The position numbers were made by a program, and so were the translations under genes. From Clostridiales bacterium (GTDB lineage Bacteria > Bacillota > Clostridia > Christensenellales > CAG-917), in assembly GCA_022009995.1 (NCBI GenBank), contig CP091734.1, positions 1,302,001 through 1,366,000 on the forward strand: 64,000 nucleotides of DNA. The letters run 5' to 3'. Within the stretch, counting starts at the first letter, position 1; each line of letters begins with the position of its first letter. Shown one piece after another: positions 8,813-17,833 of this stretch. Under the pieces are notes generated by a model. It did no database searches, was not told the origin of the DNA, and saw only the letters and a program-made list of their open reading frames with translations.

Positions 8813-9453
8813 TGACGGACAGAAACGTAAAACTTCTTGATACGCTGAAAAAGGATTATCCCGACGCAAAGTGCGAGCTGAATTTCGACACGCCGTTTCA
8901 ACTGCTTGTCGCGGTCGTGCTGTCGGCACAGTGTACGGATAAGCGCGTGAATATCGTCACGAGCGAACTGTTCAAGGTCGCAAAAACGCCGTCGGATTTC
9001 CAAAAAATGCCGCTCGAAACCTTGGAAAAACTCATATATTCCACGGGATTTTATCATAATAAGGCGGTTGCGATAAAGTCGCTTTCGGACGATATTGTCG
9101 AAAGGTTCGGCGGAAAAATGCCCGAAAACTTTGACGATCTCAAAAGCCTTCGCGGAGTCGGAAACAAAACGGCAAGCGTCGTTACCTGCGTCGCTTTGGG
9201 CGGCAACGCTTTGCCCGTCGATACCCACGTTTTCAGGCTCGCGCACAGGCTCGGGCTGTCGGACGGAAAAACTCCCGACGCCGTGATGAACGATCTGAAA
9301 GCGGAGTTTCCCGAAAAAAGCTGGTACGACTTGCATCACACGCTTATTTTTCACGGCAGATATACCTGCAAAAGTCAGCGTCCGTCGTGCGACAAATGCA
9401 ACCTTCAAGAGTTTTGCAATTATTATAATGAAAACGTACGAAATAATAAGTAA
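8812..9453 (+). CDS. nth: Endonuclease III
   Basis: 213 aa bifunctional DNA glycosylase/AP lyase that removes oxidised pyrimidines in base excision repair. The helix-hairpin-helix LRGVGNKTASVV carries the catalytic Lys, and PVDTHVFRLAHRLG the catalytic Asp. The C-terminal [4Fe-4S] loop has the classic C-x6-C-x2-C-x5-C spacing (CKSQRPSCDKCNLQEFC). Full length for the family. It overlaps its upstream neighbour by one base and nfnA by 26 bp, so it is embedded in the operon. Confidence 0.97.
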   Translation: MTDRNVKLLDTLKKDYPDAKCELNFDTPFQLLVAVVLSAQCTDKRVNIVTSELFKVAKTPSDFQKMPLETLEKLIYSTGFYHNKAVAIKSLSDDIVERFGGKMPENFDDLKSLRGVGNKTASVVTCVALGGNALPVDTHVFRLAHRLGLSDGKTPDAVMNDLKAEFPEKSWYDLHHTLIFHGRYTCKSQRPSCDKCNLQEFCNYYNENVRNNK

Positions 9454-10263
9454 GAAACAATTTTCCGAAAAAGTCAACGAATACGTCGTATACGCTCCCG
9501 ACGTCGCACACCGCGCGCGTGCCGGGCAGTTTATCATACTTCGCGCAACCGAAGACGGCGAAAGAGTGCCGTTCACCGTTTGCGATTACGACCGCGAAAG
9601 GGCACGATTACCATTCTTGTCCAGACGGTCGGGTATTCCACGATGATTTTGGAAAAACTCTCGGTCAGCGACACGATTTGCGACTTCGTAGGTCCGCTCG
9701 GAAAACCCACCGATTTAAGCGGTTTCGACAAAATACTGCTTGTCGGCGGAGGCATAGGTTCGGCGGTAATTTATCCGCAGGCAAAACAACTTATGCTTGA
9801 AAACAAAGCGGCGGACGTTATCGTCGGCGCAAGAAACGAAAGCCTTGTCATTTACGAAAACGACTTCAAAAAGTTTTCAAACGAGTTTTTCGTCATGACC
9901 GACGACGGAAGCGCGGGCGAAAAAGGCTTTGTGACCGACAAAATCAAAAACCTTCTGGACGAAGGACGAAAATACGATTGTATCTTTGCCGTGGGACCGC
10001 TCCCGATGATGAAAGCGGTGTGCGCGCTCACGAAAAATTACGGCGTGAAAACAATCGTCAGTATGAATACGATTATGGTCGACGGCACGGGTATGTGCGG
10101 CAGTTGCAGGCTCACCGTCGACGGAAAAGTAAAGTACGCTTGCGTGGACGGGCCTGAATTCGACGGACATCTTGTCGATTTCGACGAGGCGATAAACCGC
10201 TCCAAATTTTACAAGGAACAGGAAAAAGAACACGTTTGCAGGCTTACGGGAGAGATAAGATAA
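9428..10263 (+). CDS. nfnA: NfnA-like ferredoxin-NADP reductase subunit, frameshifted
   Basis: About 278 aa FAD/NAD-binding subunit, family of sulfide dehydrogenase beta/dihydroorotate dehydrogenase electron-transfer proteins. With the next gene it forms NfnAB, which couples NADH and reduced ferredoxin to NADP reduction by flavin-based bifurcation. An FAD domain (RAGQFIILRA, RVPFTVCDYD) is followed by the NAD domain (KILLVGGGIGSAVIYPQAK, about residue 100; FAVGPLPMMKAV, about 185) and a [2Fe-2S] cysteine cluster (DGTGMCGSCRLTV...YACVDGPEF). The break near 9598 is a lost A in a GAAAAGGG run. The start lies inside nth and lacks an obvious ribosome-binding site. Confidence 0.88.
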
Positions 10264-11634
10264 TGGCGGATTTTTTAAGACACGATATTGAAAATCAGCC
10301 GCCCGAAGTAAGACGGCATAACTTTGAAGAAGTGTCGCTGGGGTTTTCGGACGACGTCGCGAAAAAGGAGGCGGAAAGGTGCTTAAATTGCAAAAACGCA
10401 CCTTGCAGAAGCGGCTGTCCCGTCGGCGTGAATATCCCGAAATTTATCGGTTTTATTAAGTGCGGCGACATGGAAAACGCCATGAAAAGTCTGAAAAGCG
10501 ACAACAGTCTGCCGTCGGTTTGCGGCAGAGTCTGCCCGCAGGAAAAACAGTGCGAATTGCATTGCGTTCGCCGCGAAAAAGCGGGCGGCAGCGTGTCGGT
10601 CGGCGGGCTTGAAAGATACGTCGGCGACTTTGCGATAAAACAAGGAAAAGCCCTTAAAACTTCGGACAAAATCGGCAAAAAAGTCGCGGTTATCGGCAGC
10701 GGTCCGTCGGGACTTTCCTGCGCCGCGGATCTTATCCGGAACGGCTTTGACGTCACCGTTTACGAGGCGTTTCATAAGGCGGGCGGCGTGCTGATTTACG
10801 GCATACCCGAGTTCAGATTGCCGAAAGACATCGTGAAACGAAATCGAAAAACTTGAAAACGCCGGTGTTAAGTTTAAGATGAATACTGTCATCGGAAAGA
10901 CGTTTACGCTCAACGAACTTGAAAAAGAATACGACGCGGTGTTCATCGGAACGGGCGCGGGCTTGCCTTCGTTTTTGAATATAAAAGGAGAAAACCTTAT
11001 CGGCGTTTACAGTGCAAACGAGTATTTAACAAGGGTTAATCTGATGAAAGCGTACGATAAAGACGCCGTTACGCCGATACAACGCGGAAAGAACGTTGTT
11101 GTCGTGGGTGCGGGAAACGTCGCTATGGACGCCGCGCGAACGGCGCTTCGCATGGGTGCGGACAGCGTCAAACTCGTTTACCGCAGAAGCCGCGCGGAAA
11201 TGCCTGCGCGCCACGCCGAAATCGACCACGCGGAAGAAGAAGGCGTTGAATTTTGCCTTCTTACAAACCCCGTCGAGATTTTGGGCGCGGACGGAAAAGT
11301 AACCTGCATGCGCTGTGTGAAAATGGCTCTCGGGGAGCCGGACGCGTCGGGAAGGCGCAGCCCGAAACCCATATCGGGGAGCGAGTTCGACGTTCCTTGC
11401 GACGAAGTCATCGTCGCTCTCGGCACAAGTCCGAACCCCATTCTGAAAGACGGCGCGACAGGGCTTGAATTCAACGAAAAAGGCACTATTAAAATCAATC
11501 CCGAAACGGGCGAAACGTCTGTCGAAAACGTCTATGCCGGCGGTGACGCGGTAACGGGCGCGGCAACCGTAATCCTTGCGATGGGCGCGGGACGTCTTGC
11601 CGCAAAATCCATAATCGAGAAACTGAAAGGATAA
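10263..11634 (+). CDS. nfnB: NfnB / glutamate synthase small-subunit family, frameshifted
   Basis: About 457 aa FAD protein of the GltD/SudA family, the large NfnAB subunit that binds two [4Fe-4S] clusters, FAD and NADP(H). The N-terminal double cluster domain has CLNCKNAPCRSGCPVGVNIP (about residues 40-60) and CGRVCPQEKQCELHCVR (about 87-103). The FAD Rossmann fold follows (VAVIGSGPSGLSCAADL, about 140), then an NADP site (VVVVGAGNVAMDAARTA, about 275) and the FAD-closing YAGGDAVTGAATV (about 420). A 2-base loss of CG near 10845 splits the gene. The ATG overlaps the nfnA stop (TAATG). Since no large gltB-type subunit is nearby, NfnB fits better than glutamate synthase. Confidence 0.9.
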
Positions 11635-11641
11635 TTCCGAA

Positions 11642-12304
11642 ATGCAAAAAAATATTATACTCGACTTCGACGGTACGCTTATTGACACCGAAAGGGTTAT
11701 GATGCGCTCCGTTATGGAATACGCCAAAATGAACGGCGTCCCGAACGACGAAGAATTTATGCTGAAATTTGTCGGCGTCAGCCCGCAGTATATCGCCGGA
11801 CTTCTGAAAGACCGCTTCGGTGCGGATTTCGACGCGGTCGGGTTCATAAACGGTGCGGTCGATTACTTCAACAAAACGCTTGTTACGCGCCCGACGCCTC
11901 TTATGGACGGCGCAAAGGAACTGCTGGAATTTCTGAAAAGCGACGGCTGGTATATGGGGCTTGCGACCTCGACTTATCGCAAAATCGTGGATTTTGAACT
12001 GGAATATCACGACATTGCGAAATTTTTCGACGTCGTGGTTTGCGGAAACGAGGTTGAGCATACGAAGCCTTCGCCCGAAATCTATCTCAAAACGGCAGGG
12101 CTTATGGGCGTGCTTCCGAAAAACTGTTTCGCACTTGAAGACAGCACGGTCGGCATAGAGTCCGCGCTTTCGGCGGGTATGAAAACGGTTGCGCTTCCCG
12201 ATTTGCACAAAATCAGCGACGAAAACCGCGAAAAATGCTTTGCGGTGGTCAAGGACAGATACGACGCAATCAGGTTGTTCGGGTCGCTTGACGAAAAGGA
12301 ATAA
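11642..12304 (+). CDS. HAD-superfamily phosphatase (beta-phosphoglucomutase-like)
   Basis: 220 aa haloacid dehalogenase-like hydrolase with a helical C1 cap. Motif I is LDFDGTLIDTE (residues 8-18), motif II the Thr/Ser in LATSTYRK (about 106), motif III the Lys in HTKPSPEIYLK (about 143) and motif IV ALEDSTVGIESA (about 165). This is the pattern of phosphoglycolate phosphatase and beta-phosphoglucomutase relatives acting on small phosphorylated metabolites; the substrate cannot be assigned. It starts 7 bp after nfnB and is probably the last gene of that operon. Confidence 0.88.
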   Translation: MQKNIILDFDGTLIDTERVMMRSVMEYAKMNGVPNDEEFMLKFVGVSPQYIAGLLKDRFGADFDAVGFINGAVDYFNKTLVTRPTPLMDGAKELLEFLKSDGWYMGLATSTYRKIVDFELEYHDIAKFFDVVVCGNEVEHTKPSPEIYLKTAGLMGVLPKNCFALEDSTVGIESALSAGMKTVALPDLHKISDENREKCFAVVKDRYDAIRLFGSLDEKE

Positions 12305-12348
12305 ATTTAGTAAATTATTTAATCATTATAAATAATAAAAATAATAAA

Positions 12349-12365
12349 GCCGCAAAAAAGGCGGC
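12349..12365 (+). promoter_or_regulatory. Hairpin covering the obg ribosome-binding site
   Basis: GCCGC and GCGGC, separated by AAAAAAG, pair around the only AGGCGG-like site upstream of obg, which is about 13 nt from the ATG. The stem could occlude initiation; an AT-rich stretch before it (12301-12348) may hold the promoter. Confidence 0.35.
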
Positions 12366-12377
12366 ATCGGACAAATT

Positions 12378-13646
12378 ATGCTTGATTACGTAACGATATT
12401 TTGTAAAGCCGGTAACGGCGGCGACGGGATTGTGTCGTTCCATCGTGAAAAGTTCGTCCAGCAGGGCGGGCCCGACGGCGGCGACGGCGGCAACGGCGGC
12501 AACGTCGTGTTTCGCGTCGACGACAACCTGAACACCCTTATCGACTTCAAATTCAAAAAACATTTCCGCGCGGAAAACGGCGAAAACGGACAAGGCAGAA
12601 ACTGCTTTGGAAAAAGCGGCGAAGACCTTATCATAAACGTACCTTTGGGCACGGTCATTAAGGATAAGGAAAGCGGCGTCGTCGTTGCGGATATGAACAA
12701 AAAAGGATATGAAAAAGTGTTGCTGAAAGGCGGCAGGGGCGGCAAAGGCAACGCTCGCTTCGCAACGCCGACAAGGCGCACGCCGAATTTCGCGCAACAA
12801 GGCACGAAAACCACGGAACACGCGCTTATTCTGGAACTGAAAACCATTGCGGACGTCGGTTTAATCGGTTTTCCCAACGTCGGAAAATCCACGCTTTTGT
12901 CGGTAATGACGTCGGCAAGACCGAAAATCGCGAATTATCATTTCACGACTCTTGCGCCCAATCTCGGCGTGCTGAAAGTTTACGACGAAAGTATCGTCAT
13001 CGCGGATATCCCGGGGCTTATCGAGGGAGCAAGCGAAGGCGCGGGGCTCGGACACGACTTTTTAAGACATATCGAAAGGGTGCGGCTTCTCGTGCATATC
13101 GTCGATATTTCGGGCTCGGAAGGGCGCGATCCGTACGACGATTTCGTAAAAATCAACAGGGAACTTGACGGTTACAGTGCGAAACTTGCCGGGCTTACGC
13201 AAATAATCTGTGTCAATAAAACTGACCTTTTGACAGCGGAAGAACTTGACAAAGCGGTGAAAAGTTTCCAGAAAAAAGTCGGCAAAAAGGTCATCGAAAT
13301 TTCCGCCTATACCCATTTGGGTATAGATACGCTGATAAAAGCCATTATCGACGGGCTTAAAACCGCCGAAAAGCCCGAGGATATTTACGTCGACGAAGAC
13401 TTCGAGTTTGAAAAATCCGACAACTCGTCCTTTGAAATCGAAAAAGAAGACGACCATACTTTTCTGGTTTACGGCGGGCTTATCGACACCCTGCAAAAAA
13501 ACGTTACGATGTCGGACGACGACAGTTTCCGATATTTTCAGAAAACCCTGCAAAACCGCGGCGTAATCGACGCGCTCAGAGAGAAAGGCGCAAAAGACGG
13601 CGACACTATCGTCGTCGGCGATATCGAATTTGAATTTGTGGAATAA
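12378..13646 (+). CDS. obg: GTPase Obg (CgtA)
   Basis: 422 aa essential GTPase that acts in 50S ribosome assembly and stress signalling. The N-terminal Obg glycine-rich fold is intact (CKAGNGGDGIVSFHREKF, PDGGDGGNGGNVVF; residues 8-45). The G domain has GFPNVGKSTLL (about 163), DIPGLIEGASEGAGLGHDFL (about 212) and NKTDLL (about 281). The C-terminal OCT domain ends in GDTIVVGDIEFEF. It is complete and unshifted, and is followed 12 bp later by yhbY. Confidence 0.97.
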   Translation: MLDYVTIFCKAGNGGDGIVSFHREKFVQQGGPDGGDGGNGGNVVFRVDDNLNTLIDFKFKKHFRAENGENGQGRNCFGKSGEDLIINVPLGTVIKDKESGVVVADMNKKGYEKVLLKGGRGGKGNARFATPTRRTPNFAQQGTKTTEHALILELKTIADVGLIGFPNVGKSTLLSVMTSARPKIANYHFTTLAPNLGVLKVYDESIVIADIPGLIEGASEGAGLGHDFLRHIERVRLLVHIVDISGSEGRDPYDDFVKINRELDGYSAKLAGLTQIICVNKTDLLTAEELDKAVKSFQKKVGKKVIEISAYTHLGIDTLIKAIIDGLKTAEKPEDIYVDEDFEFEKSDNSSFEIEKEDDHTFLVYGGLIDTLQKNVTMSDDDSFRYFQKTLQNRGVIDALREKGAKDGDTIVVGDIEFEFVE

Positions 13647-13658
13647 AAGAGGTAATAT

Positions 13659-13949
13659 ATGATTTCAACGAAAGACAGAGCAAAACTTAAAGGATTGTCG
13701 CAAAAACTCGAACCCGTTTTCCAGATCGGCAAAAACGGCGTTACCGAAACCGTTGTCGAACAAGTTTCGATCGCGCTTGACTCACACGAACTTGTGAAAC
13801 TCAACGTTCTGAAAAACTGCGACTTTACCGCAAAAGAAATTATCAACGATCTGGCGGCGCGACTTAACGCCGATCCAGTGCTTGCGATCGGCAACAAAAT
13901 CGTGCTGTATCGTATGAGCGACAAAAAGGGCGTTCAGCACGTTTTATGA
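13659..13949 (+). CDS. yhbY: YhbY-type CRM-domain RNA-binding protein
   Basis: 96 aa single CRM-domain protein associated with the pre-50S ribosomal particle. The domain signature is present: the N-terminal helix LKGLSQKLEPVFQIGKNGVT with its GKNG-type loop, SHELVKLNVL, and the C-terminal strand IGNKIVLYRMSD. An AGAGGT site precedes the ATG. Placement directly behind obg fits a ribosome assembly pair. Confidence 0.93.
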   Translation: MISTKDRAKLKGLSQKLEPVFQIGKNGVTETVVEQVSIALDSHELVKLNVLKNCDFTAKEIINDLAARLNADPVLAIGNKIVLYRMSDKKGVQHVL

Positions 13950-13985
13950 AAACGGATAAAAAAACACAGATTTTTCCAAAATGAT

Positions 13986-14013
13986 AACGACTTGTGAAAA
14001 CGAGTCGTTTTTT
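13986..14013 (+). terminator. Terminator after yhbY
   Basis: A 7-bp stem AACGACT/AGTCGTT, extendable by two pairs, loop TGTGAAAACG, then six T's. Confidence 0.8.
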
Positions 14014-14042
14014 ATGTTTTCAACATAAATTTGATTTTTCGC

Positions 14043-14071
14043 TTGAAATAAGACGGCGCGTATGTTAAAAT
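14043..14071 (+). promoter_or_regulatory. Promoter of the paaK operon
   Basis: TTGAAA (14043-14048), a 17-bp spacer and TAAAAT (14066-14071), upstream of the ATG at 14113. Confidence 0.5.
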
Positions 14072-14112
14072 TTTGTAGAAAAGAATCAAGGCTTGAATTT
14101 TTGGGAATTTTA

Positions 14113-15415
14113 ATGAAATATTACAACAAAGAAATCGAAACGATGAACCGCGAAAATTTGTTCGCGCTGCAATCCGAAAGACTTGTGAAACAAGTGCGAA
14201 ACGTTTATGACCGCGTGCCTTACTACCGCGCGAAAATGGACGCTATCGGGCTGAAACCCGAAGACGTCAGGTCAATTTCGGATATTTCAAAACTACCGTT
14301 CACGGTGAAAACCGATATACGCGCAAACTATCCTTTCGGACTTTTCGGTTGCGACAGGAAAGGTCGTACGACTGCACGCGTCAAGCGGCACGACGGGGAA
14401 ACTCACCGTCGTCGGATACACGAAAAGGGATCTGAACACCTGGGCTGAATGTTGCGCCCGCGCAATGACCTCGGCAGGGCTTACGAAAAACGATACCGTA
14501 CATATCGCATACGGCTACGGACTTTTCACGGGCGGTCTCGGGCTGCACTACGGCGTGGAAAAGATGGGCGCGACGGCTGTCCCCGTTTCGACGGGCAACA
14601 CGATGCGCCAACTGATGCTTCTGAAAGACTTCGGCGCGACGGCAATCGCATGCACCCCGTCGTACGCGCTGTATCTTGCGGAAGAGTTGAAAACCGCGGG
14701 GCTTACGACCGACGACCTTATGTTGAAAACCGGCATTTTCGGCGCGGAACCCTGGACTGAAGAAATGCGCCGTGAAATCGAAGATCGGCTTAAAATCGAG
14801 GCGTTCGACATATACGGTCTTTCGGAAATCAGCGGGCCGGGCGTCGCGATGGAATGCAAATCGCACTGCGGCAAGCACGTGTACGAGGACTTTTTCTATC
14901 CCGAAATTATCGATCCGTACACGCTGAAACCGCTGCCTTACGGCGAGAAGGGCGAACTTGTGTTCACGACTCTCACGAAGGAGTGCATACCCCTTATCCG
15001 ATACAGAACGCGCGACATCTGCACGCTTTATAACGAGCCGTGCGAATGCGGGCGCACCCTTGTCAGAATGGGCAAAATCGAAGGTCGCAGCGACGATATG
15101 CTTATTATTCGCGGCGTAAACATTTTCCCGTCGCAAATCGAAACGGTGCTTCTGAACATCGGCGGAATGATCGGGCCGCATTACCGTATTATTCTTGACC
15201 GCGTCGGAAGCCTTGACACCCTTGAAATTCAGGTGGAACTTGCGGAGCACGCGTTTTCCGACGAAATCCGCGACATCGAAAATCTGAAAGCGCGCATTTC
15301 GCACGATATGCAGTCGATGCTGGGTGTTTCCGCAAAGATCACAATCGTGTCGCCGCGATCCCTGCCGAGAAGCGAAGGCAAATCCAACCGCATCGTCGAC
15401 AGACGCAAAAAATAA
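14113..15415 (+). CDS. paaK: Phenylacetate-CoA ligase family, frameshifted
   Basis: About 434 aa AMP-forming aryl-acid CoA ligase, usual PaaK length. It would activate phenylacetate or a similar arylacetate with ATP and CoA. Motifs are YYRAKMDAIG (about 35), the P-loop-like HASSGTTGKLTVVGYT (about 85), the adenylation core DIYGLSEISGPGVAME (about 233) and RTRDICTLY...GRSDDMLIIRGVNIFPSQIE (about 300-335). A 2-base loss near 14346 breaks it after GLF. The start at 14113 is preferred over an upstream in-frame ATG because family similarity begins there. Its partner is the double-ACT protein 10 bp downstream, a pairing I recall from many anaerobes that ferment aromatic amino acids. Confidence 0.9.
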
Positions 15416-15425
15416 GGAGAAAATT

Positions 15426-15842
15426 ATGCTGGTAAACCAACTTGCGGTGTTTCTTGAAAACAGAAAAGGACGCTTAAAAGAACTTGCGGGCGTTCTTGCG
15501 AAAGAAAAAATCGATATTTTAACGCTGTCGATTGCCGACACCGAAGATTTCGGCATAGTCAGATTTATCACGACCGACAACGCGCGGGCTCGTTCGATAC
15601 TTCGCGACGAAGGATTCACCGTCACCGAAACCGAGCTTATCGGCGTTGAAATCGGCGACGTACCGGGCGCACTTGCAAAGGTATTGAAAGCGCTTGCGGA
15701 CGGCGATATAAGCATCGAATATCTGTACAGTTATTCAAGAACGGGCGGAAACGCGATAATATTATTTAAGGTAAAAGAAGTCGGACGCGCGCTTGACGTA
15801 TTGTCCCGCGCCGACGTACGAGTTCTCGATAAGGCATTGTAG
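15426..15842 (+). CDS. Tandem ACT-domain protein
   Basis: 138 aa consisting of two ACT domains (about residues 1-70 and 71-138), beginning MLVNQLAVFLENRKGRLKEL and, in the second copy, EIGDVPGALAKVLKALADG, each with the ligand-binding glycine-containing loop. ACT domains bind amino acids and act as allosteric sensors. The gene follows an AAGGAG site and lies between paaK and a folate gene, so it may sense an aromatic amino acid or its arylacetate product; that is inference. Confidence 0.85.
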   Translation: MLVNQLAVFLENRKGRLKELAGVLAKEKIDILTLSIADTEDFGIVRFITTDNARARSILRDEGFTVTETELIGVEIGDVPGALAKVLKALADGDISIEYLYSYSRTGGNAIILFKVKEVGRALDVLSRADVRVLDKAL

Positions 15843-15843
15843 T

Positions 15844-16389
15844 ATGAATAAACGTTCGGCAAGAGCCCTTGCAAAGGCAAGGGTAAAAACGTTATCCGAC
15901 GCCGAAAAACTTATTAAAAGCGGCGTCATAGTAAACGACGTATTGTCGTTTGTCGACGAAAACGGGATAAAAAGCGTTTTCGTTTATAAATCATCCGACG
16001 ACGAGGTGCAAACAAACGCGATTATCGACGGTCTTTTCGAGCGCGGCGTGAAAGTGTATATCCCGAAAATTTCGGGCGACCTGATGCGCCTTTCGGTAAT
16101 TTCAAAAAAATCGAAATTCGTCAGAAATATTTTCGGCATATTCGAAACAACGGACGACGGCGAAGACTTTTTCGACGCCGAACTGAATATCGTGCCGCTT
16201 GTGGCGTTTGACAAAACTCTCACAAGGCTCGGACACGGAAAAGGATATTACGACAGATATCTTGAAAAGGCGACGGGGCGTATTCTTGCGCTTGCGTACG
16301 ACTGTCAGGAAATCGACGAGATCGACTCCGAAACTCACGACGTGAAAATGCAAATCGTCATCACGGAATCGGGACGAAAAGGAGGTTAA
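15844..16389 (+). CDS. 5-formyltetrahydrofolate cyclo-ligase
   Basis: 181 aa from the ATG at 15844, two bases after the ACT gene stop. The enzyme converts 5-formyl-THF to 5,10-methenyl-THF using ATP. The family hallmark is clear in the C-terminal half: VPLVAFDKTLTRLGHGKGYY followed by DRYL, with the substrate-side KVYIPKI near residue 60. The N-terminal basic ATP-binding stretch is MNKRSARALAKARV. Complete. Confidence 0.9.
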   Translation: MNKRSARALAKARVKTLSDAEKLIKSGVIVNDVLSFVDENGIKSVFVYKSSDDEVQTNAIIDGLFERGVKVYIPKISGDLMRLSVISKKSKFVRNIFGIFETTDDGEDFFDAELNIVPLVAFDKTLTRLGHGKGYYDRYLEKATGRILALAYDCQEIDEIDSETHDVKMQIVITESGRKGG

Positions 16390-16390
16390 T

Positions 16391-16941
16391 ATGAGGATTA
16401 TTTCGGGAAAACACAGGGGAAGAATACTGCGGTCTCTGGACGGCGAAAACACGCGCCCCACGACAGACAGAGTGAAAGAATCCCTTTTTGACATTATACA
16501 AACCCGCATACAGGACAGCGACGTGCTTGATTTATTTGCGGGCAGCGGCGCGCTCGGAATCGAATGTCTTTCGCGCGGCGCGAACAGCGTCGTTTCTGCG
16601 ACAACAACAAAGAAGCCGTCGACGTAATCAACAGAAACCTGAAAAATATCGAAGGAAATTACAAAATCGTTCATTCCGACTTCAAAATGGTGTTGAAAGG
16701 GGACGAAAAGTATGATATTATTTTCATAGACGCACCGTACAGAAGCCCGTATGCCTCGGACGCGCTCAACATCATCAACGCTTATCGCATTTTGAAAGAC
16801 GACGGCGTGATCTGTTACGAAAGGCTTTTCGACCTTACTCCCAAAATCCCCGACGGGCTTAAAATCGTCGATACGCGAAAGTACGGCAACACCGCGCTGG
16901 AATTCATAACTTATGACGAAGAAAGCAGTAATAACGGGTAG
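16391..16941 (+). CDS. rsmD: 16S rRNA m2G966 methyltransferase RsmD, frameshifted
   Basis: About 183 aa SAM-dependent methyltransferase modifying G966 of 16S rRNA. N-terminal MRIISGKHRGRIL and RPTTDRVKESLFDII are typical of RsmD. Motif I is VLDLFAGSGALGIECLSRGA (residues 45-64) and the catalytic motif IV is IIFIDAPYRSPYA. The break near 16593 is a T lost from TTTT between NSVV and FCDNN. An AGGAGG site precedes the ATG. It overlaps coaD by 29 bp, the common rsmD-coaD pairing. Confidence 0.93.
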
Positions 16942-17326
16942 TTTCAATCCCGTGACAAGCGGTCACCTGTTTCTTCTTGAACAGGCGCAAAAACTTTTTG
17001 ACGAAGTTTATATGGTCATACTCATCAATCCGGAAAAGACGTATAAACTGTCTTTGGAAGAAAGGCTTTCGCTCCTTAAAGACGCCGTGAAACCTTATGA
17101 CAACGTCAAAATTTTCGCATACGACGGCTTTGCCTGCGATTTTTGTTTAAGCGTCGGCGCAAACCTTATGCTCCGCGGCGTGAGAAACGACAAAGACCTT
17201 AAATACGAACTCGATTTAAGACGACAAAACCTTGAATATAAGGGCATAGATACTATGATTCTCGTGACGGACGAAAAGCATAAAAACGTCAGTTCCACGT
17301 ATGTTCGGGAACACGGTCACGAATAA
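16913..17326 (+). CDS. coaD: Phosphopantetheine adenylyltransferase, short
   Basis: 137 aa nucleotidyltransferase that makes dephospho-CoA from phosphopantetheine and ATP. The nucleotide-binding TGSFNPVTSGHLFLLEQA (GxFxPxxxGH) and LMLRGVRNDKDLKYELDL are intact, as is the C-terminal VSSTYVRE. The protein stops right after this motif and lacks the last 20 or so residues usual in CoaD (about 160 aa). No alternative frame restores a tail before the next gene, so the short end looks real. Confidence 0.92.
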   Translation: MTKKAVITGSFNPVTSGHLFLLEQAQKLFDEVYMVILINPEKTYKLSLEERLSLLKDAVKPYDNVKIFAYDGFACDFCLSVGANLMLRGVRNDKDLKYELDLRRQNLEYKGIDTMILVTDEKHKNVSSTYVREHGHE

Positions 17327-17335
17327 GGAGATTTT

Positions 17336-17833
17336 ATGGATAACTTTATGCAATACGTTTCGGAACTCGAACAAGTCGTTTCGACCGCAAAAAAATCGGT
17401 GTTTTCGGGCAGCGACGTTATCGTAAACCGCGCGCAGGTGCTTGATATTATCGACCGTATGCGCGCCGCGTACCCCGACGTCATGCGTCAGGCGCAGTTT
17501 ATCGTCGACGATTGCGAAAACCAGAAACAAAGGGTGCTGGAATACGGCAACAACGTCATAAAAGAAGCCGAAAGCCGCCGCGATAAACTTTTGAACGAAA
17601 GCGATATTATCCGTCAGGCAACCGAAGAAGCGGCAAAAATCAAACAGGAAGCCATGGATATGCGCGCCCACGTCGAGTACGACCTGAAATGCAAAATCGA
17701 CGAGGTTTTAAGCGACAGCGAAGTTACGTTGCGCGACGCCCTGACGCTCATCAGAAACAACAGGGAAGAACTGAGAAAAACCGACGGAAACGCAAATACG
17801 AAATATCAGGGCAACGCCAGCGAGACAAGATAA
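17336..17833 (+). CDS. Coiled-coil protein (DivIVA / ATPase b-subunit-like)
   Basis: 165 aa, almost entirely helical and charged from residue 35 to 150 (QAQFIVDDCENQKQRVLEYG, then KEAESRRDKLLNESDIIRQA), with no membrane helix or signal peptide. Such proteins beside coaD are annotated as DivIVA-like or F0 b-like; the function is unknown. TAAGGAG ahead of the ATG overlaps the coaD stop. Its last 28 bp overlap the 3' end of the convergent ylbJ-like gene. Confidence 0.7.
   Translation: MDNFMQYVSELEQVVSTAKKSVFSGSDVIVNRAQVLDIIDRMRAAYPDVMRQAQFIVDDCENQKQRVLEYGNNVIKEAESRRDKLLNESDIIRQATEEAAKIKQEAMDMRAHVEYDLKCKIDEVLSDSEVTLRDALTLIRNNREELRKTDGNANTKYQGNASETR

Noticed and set aside
14381..15715. A 444-residue open frame on the minus strand
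   Set aside because: It is the antisense shadow of paaK and the ACT gene, has no ribosome-binding site and shows arginine/phenylalanine-rich non-protein-like composition. The same applies to long minus-strand frames at 8722-9576, 11495-12208, 20820-21926 and 1294-2001.
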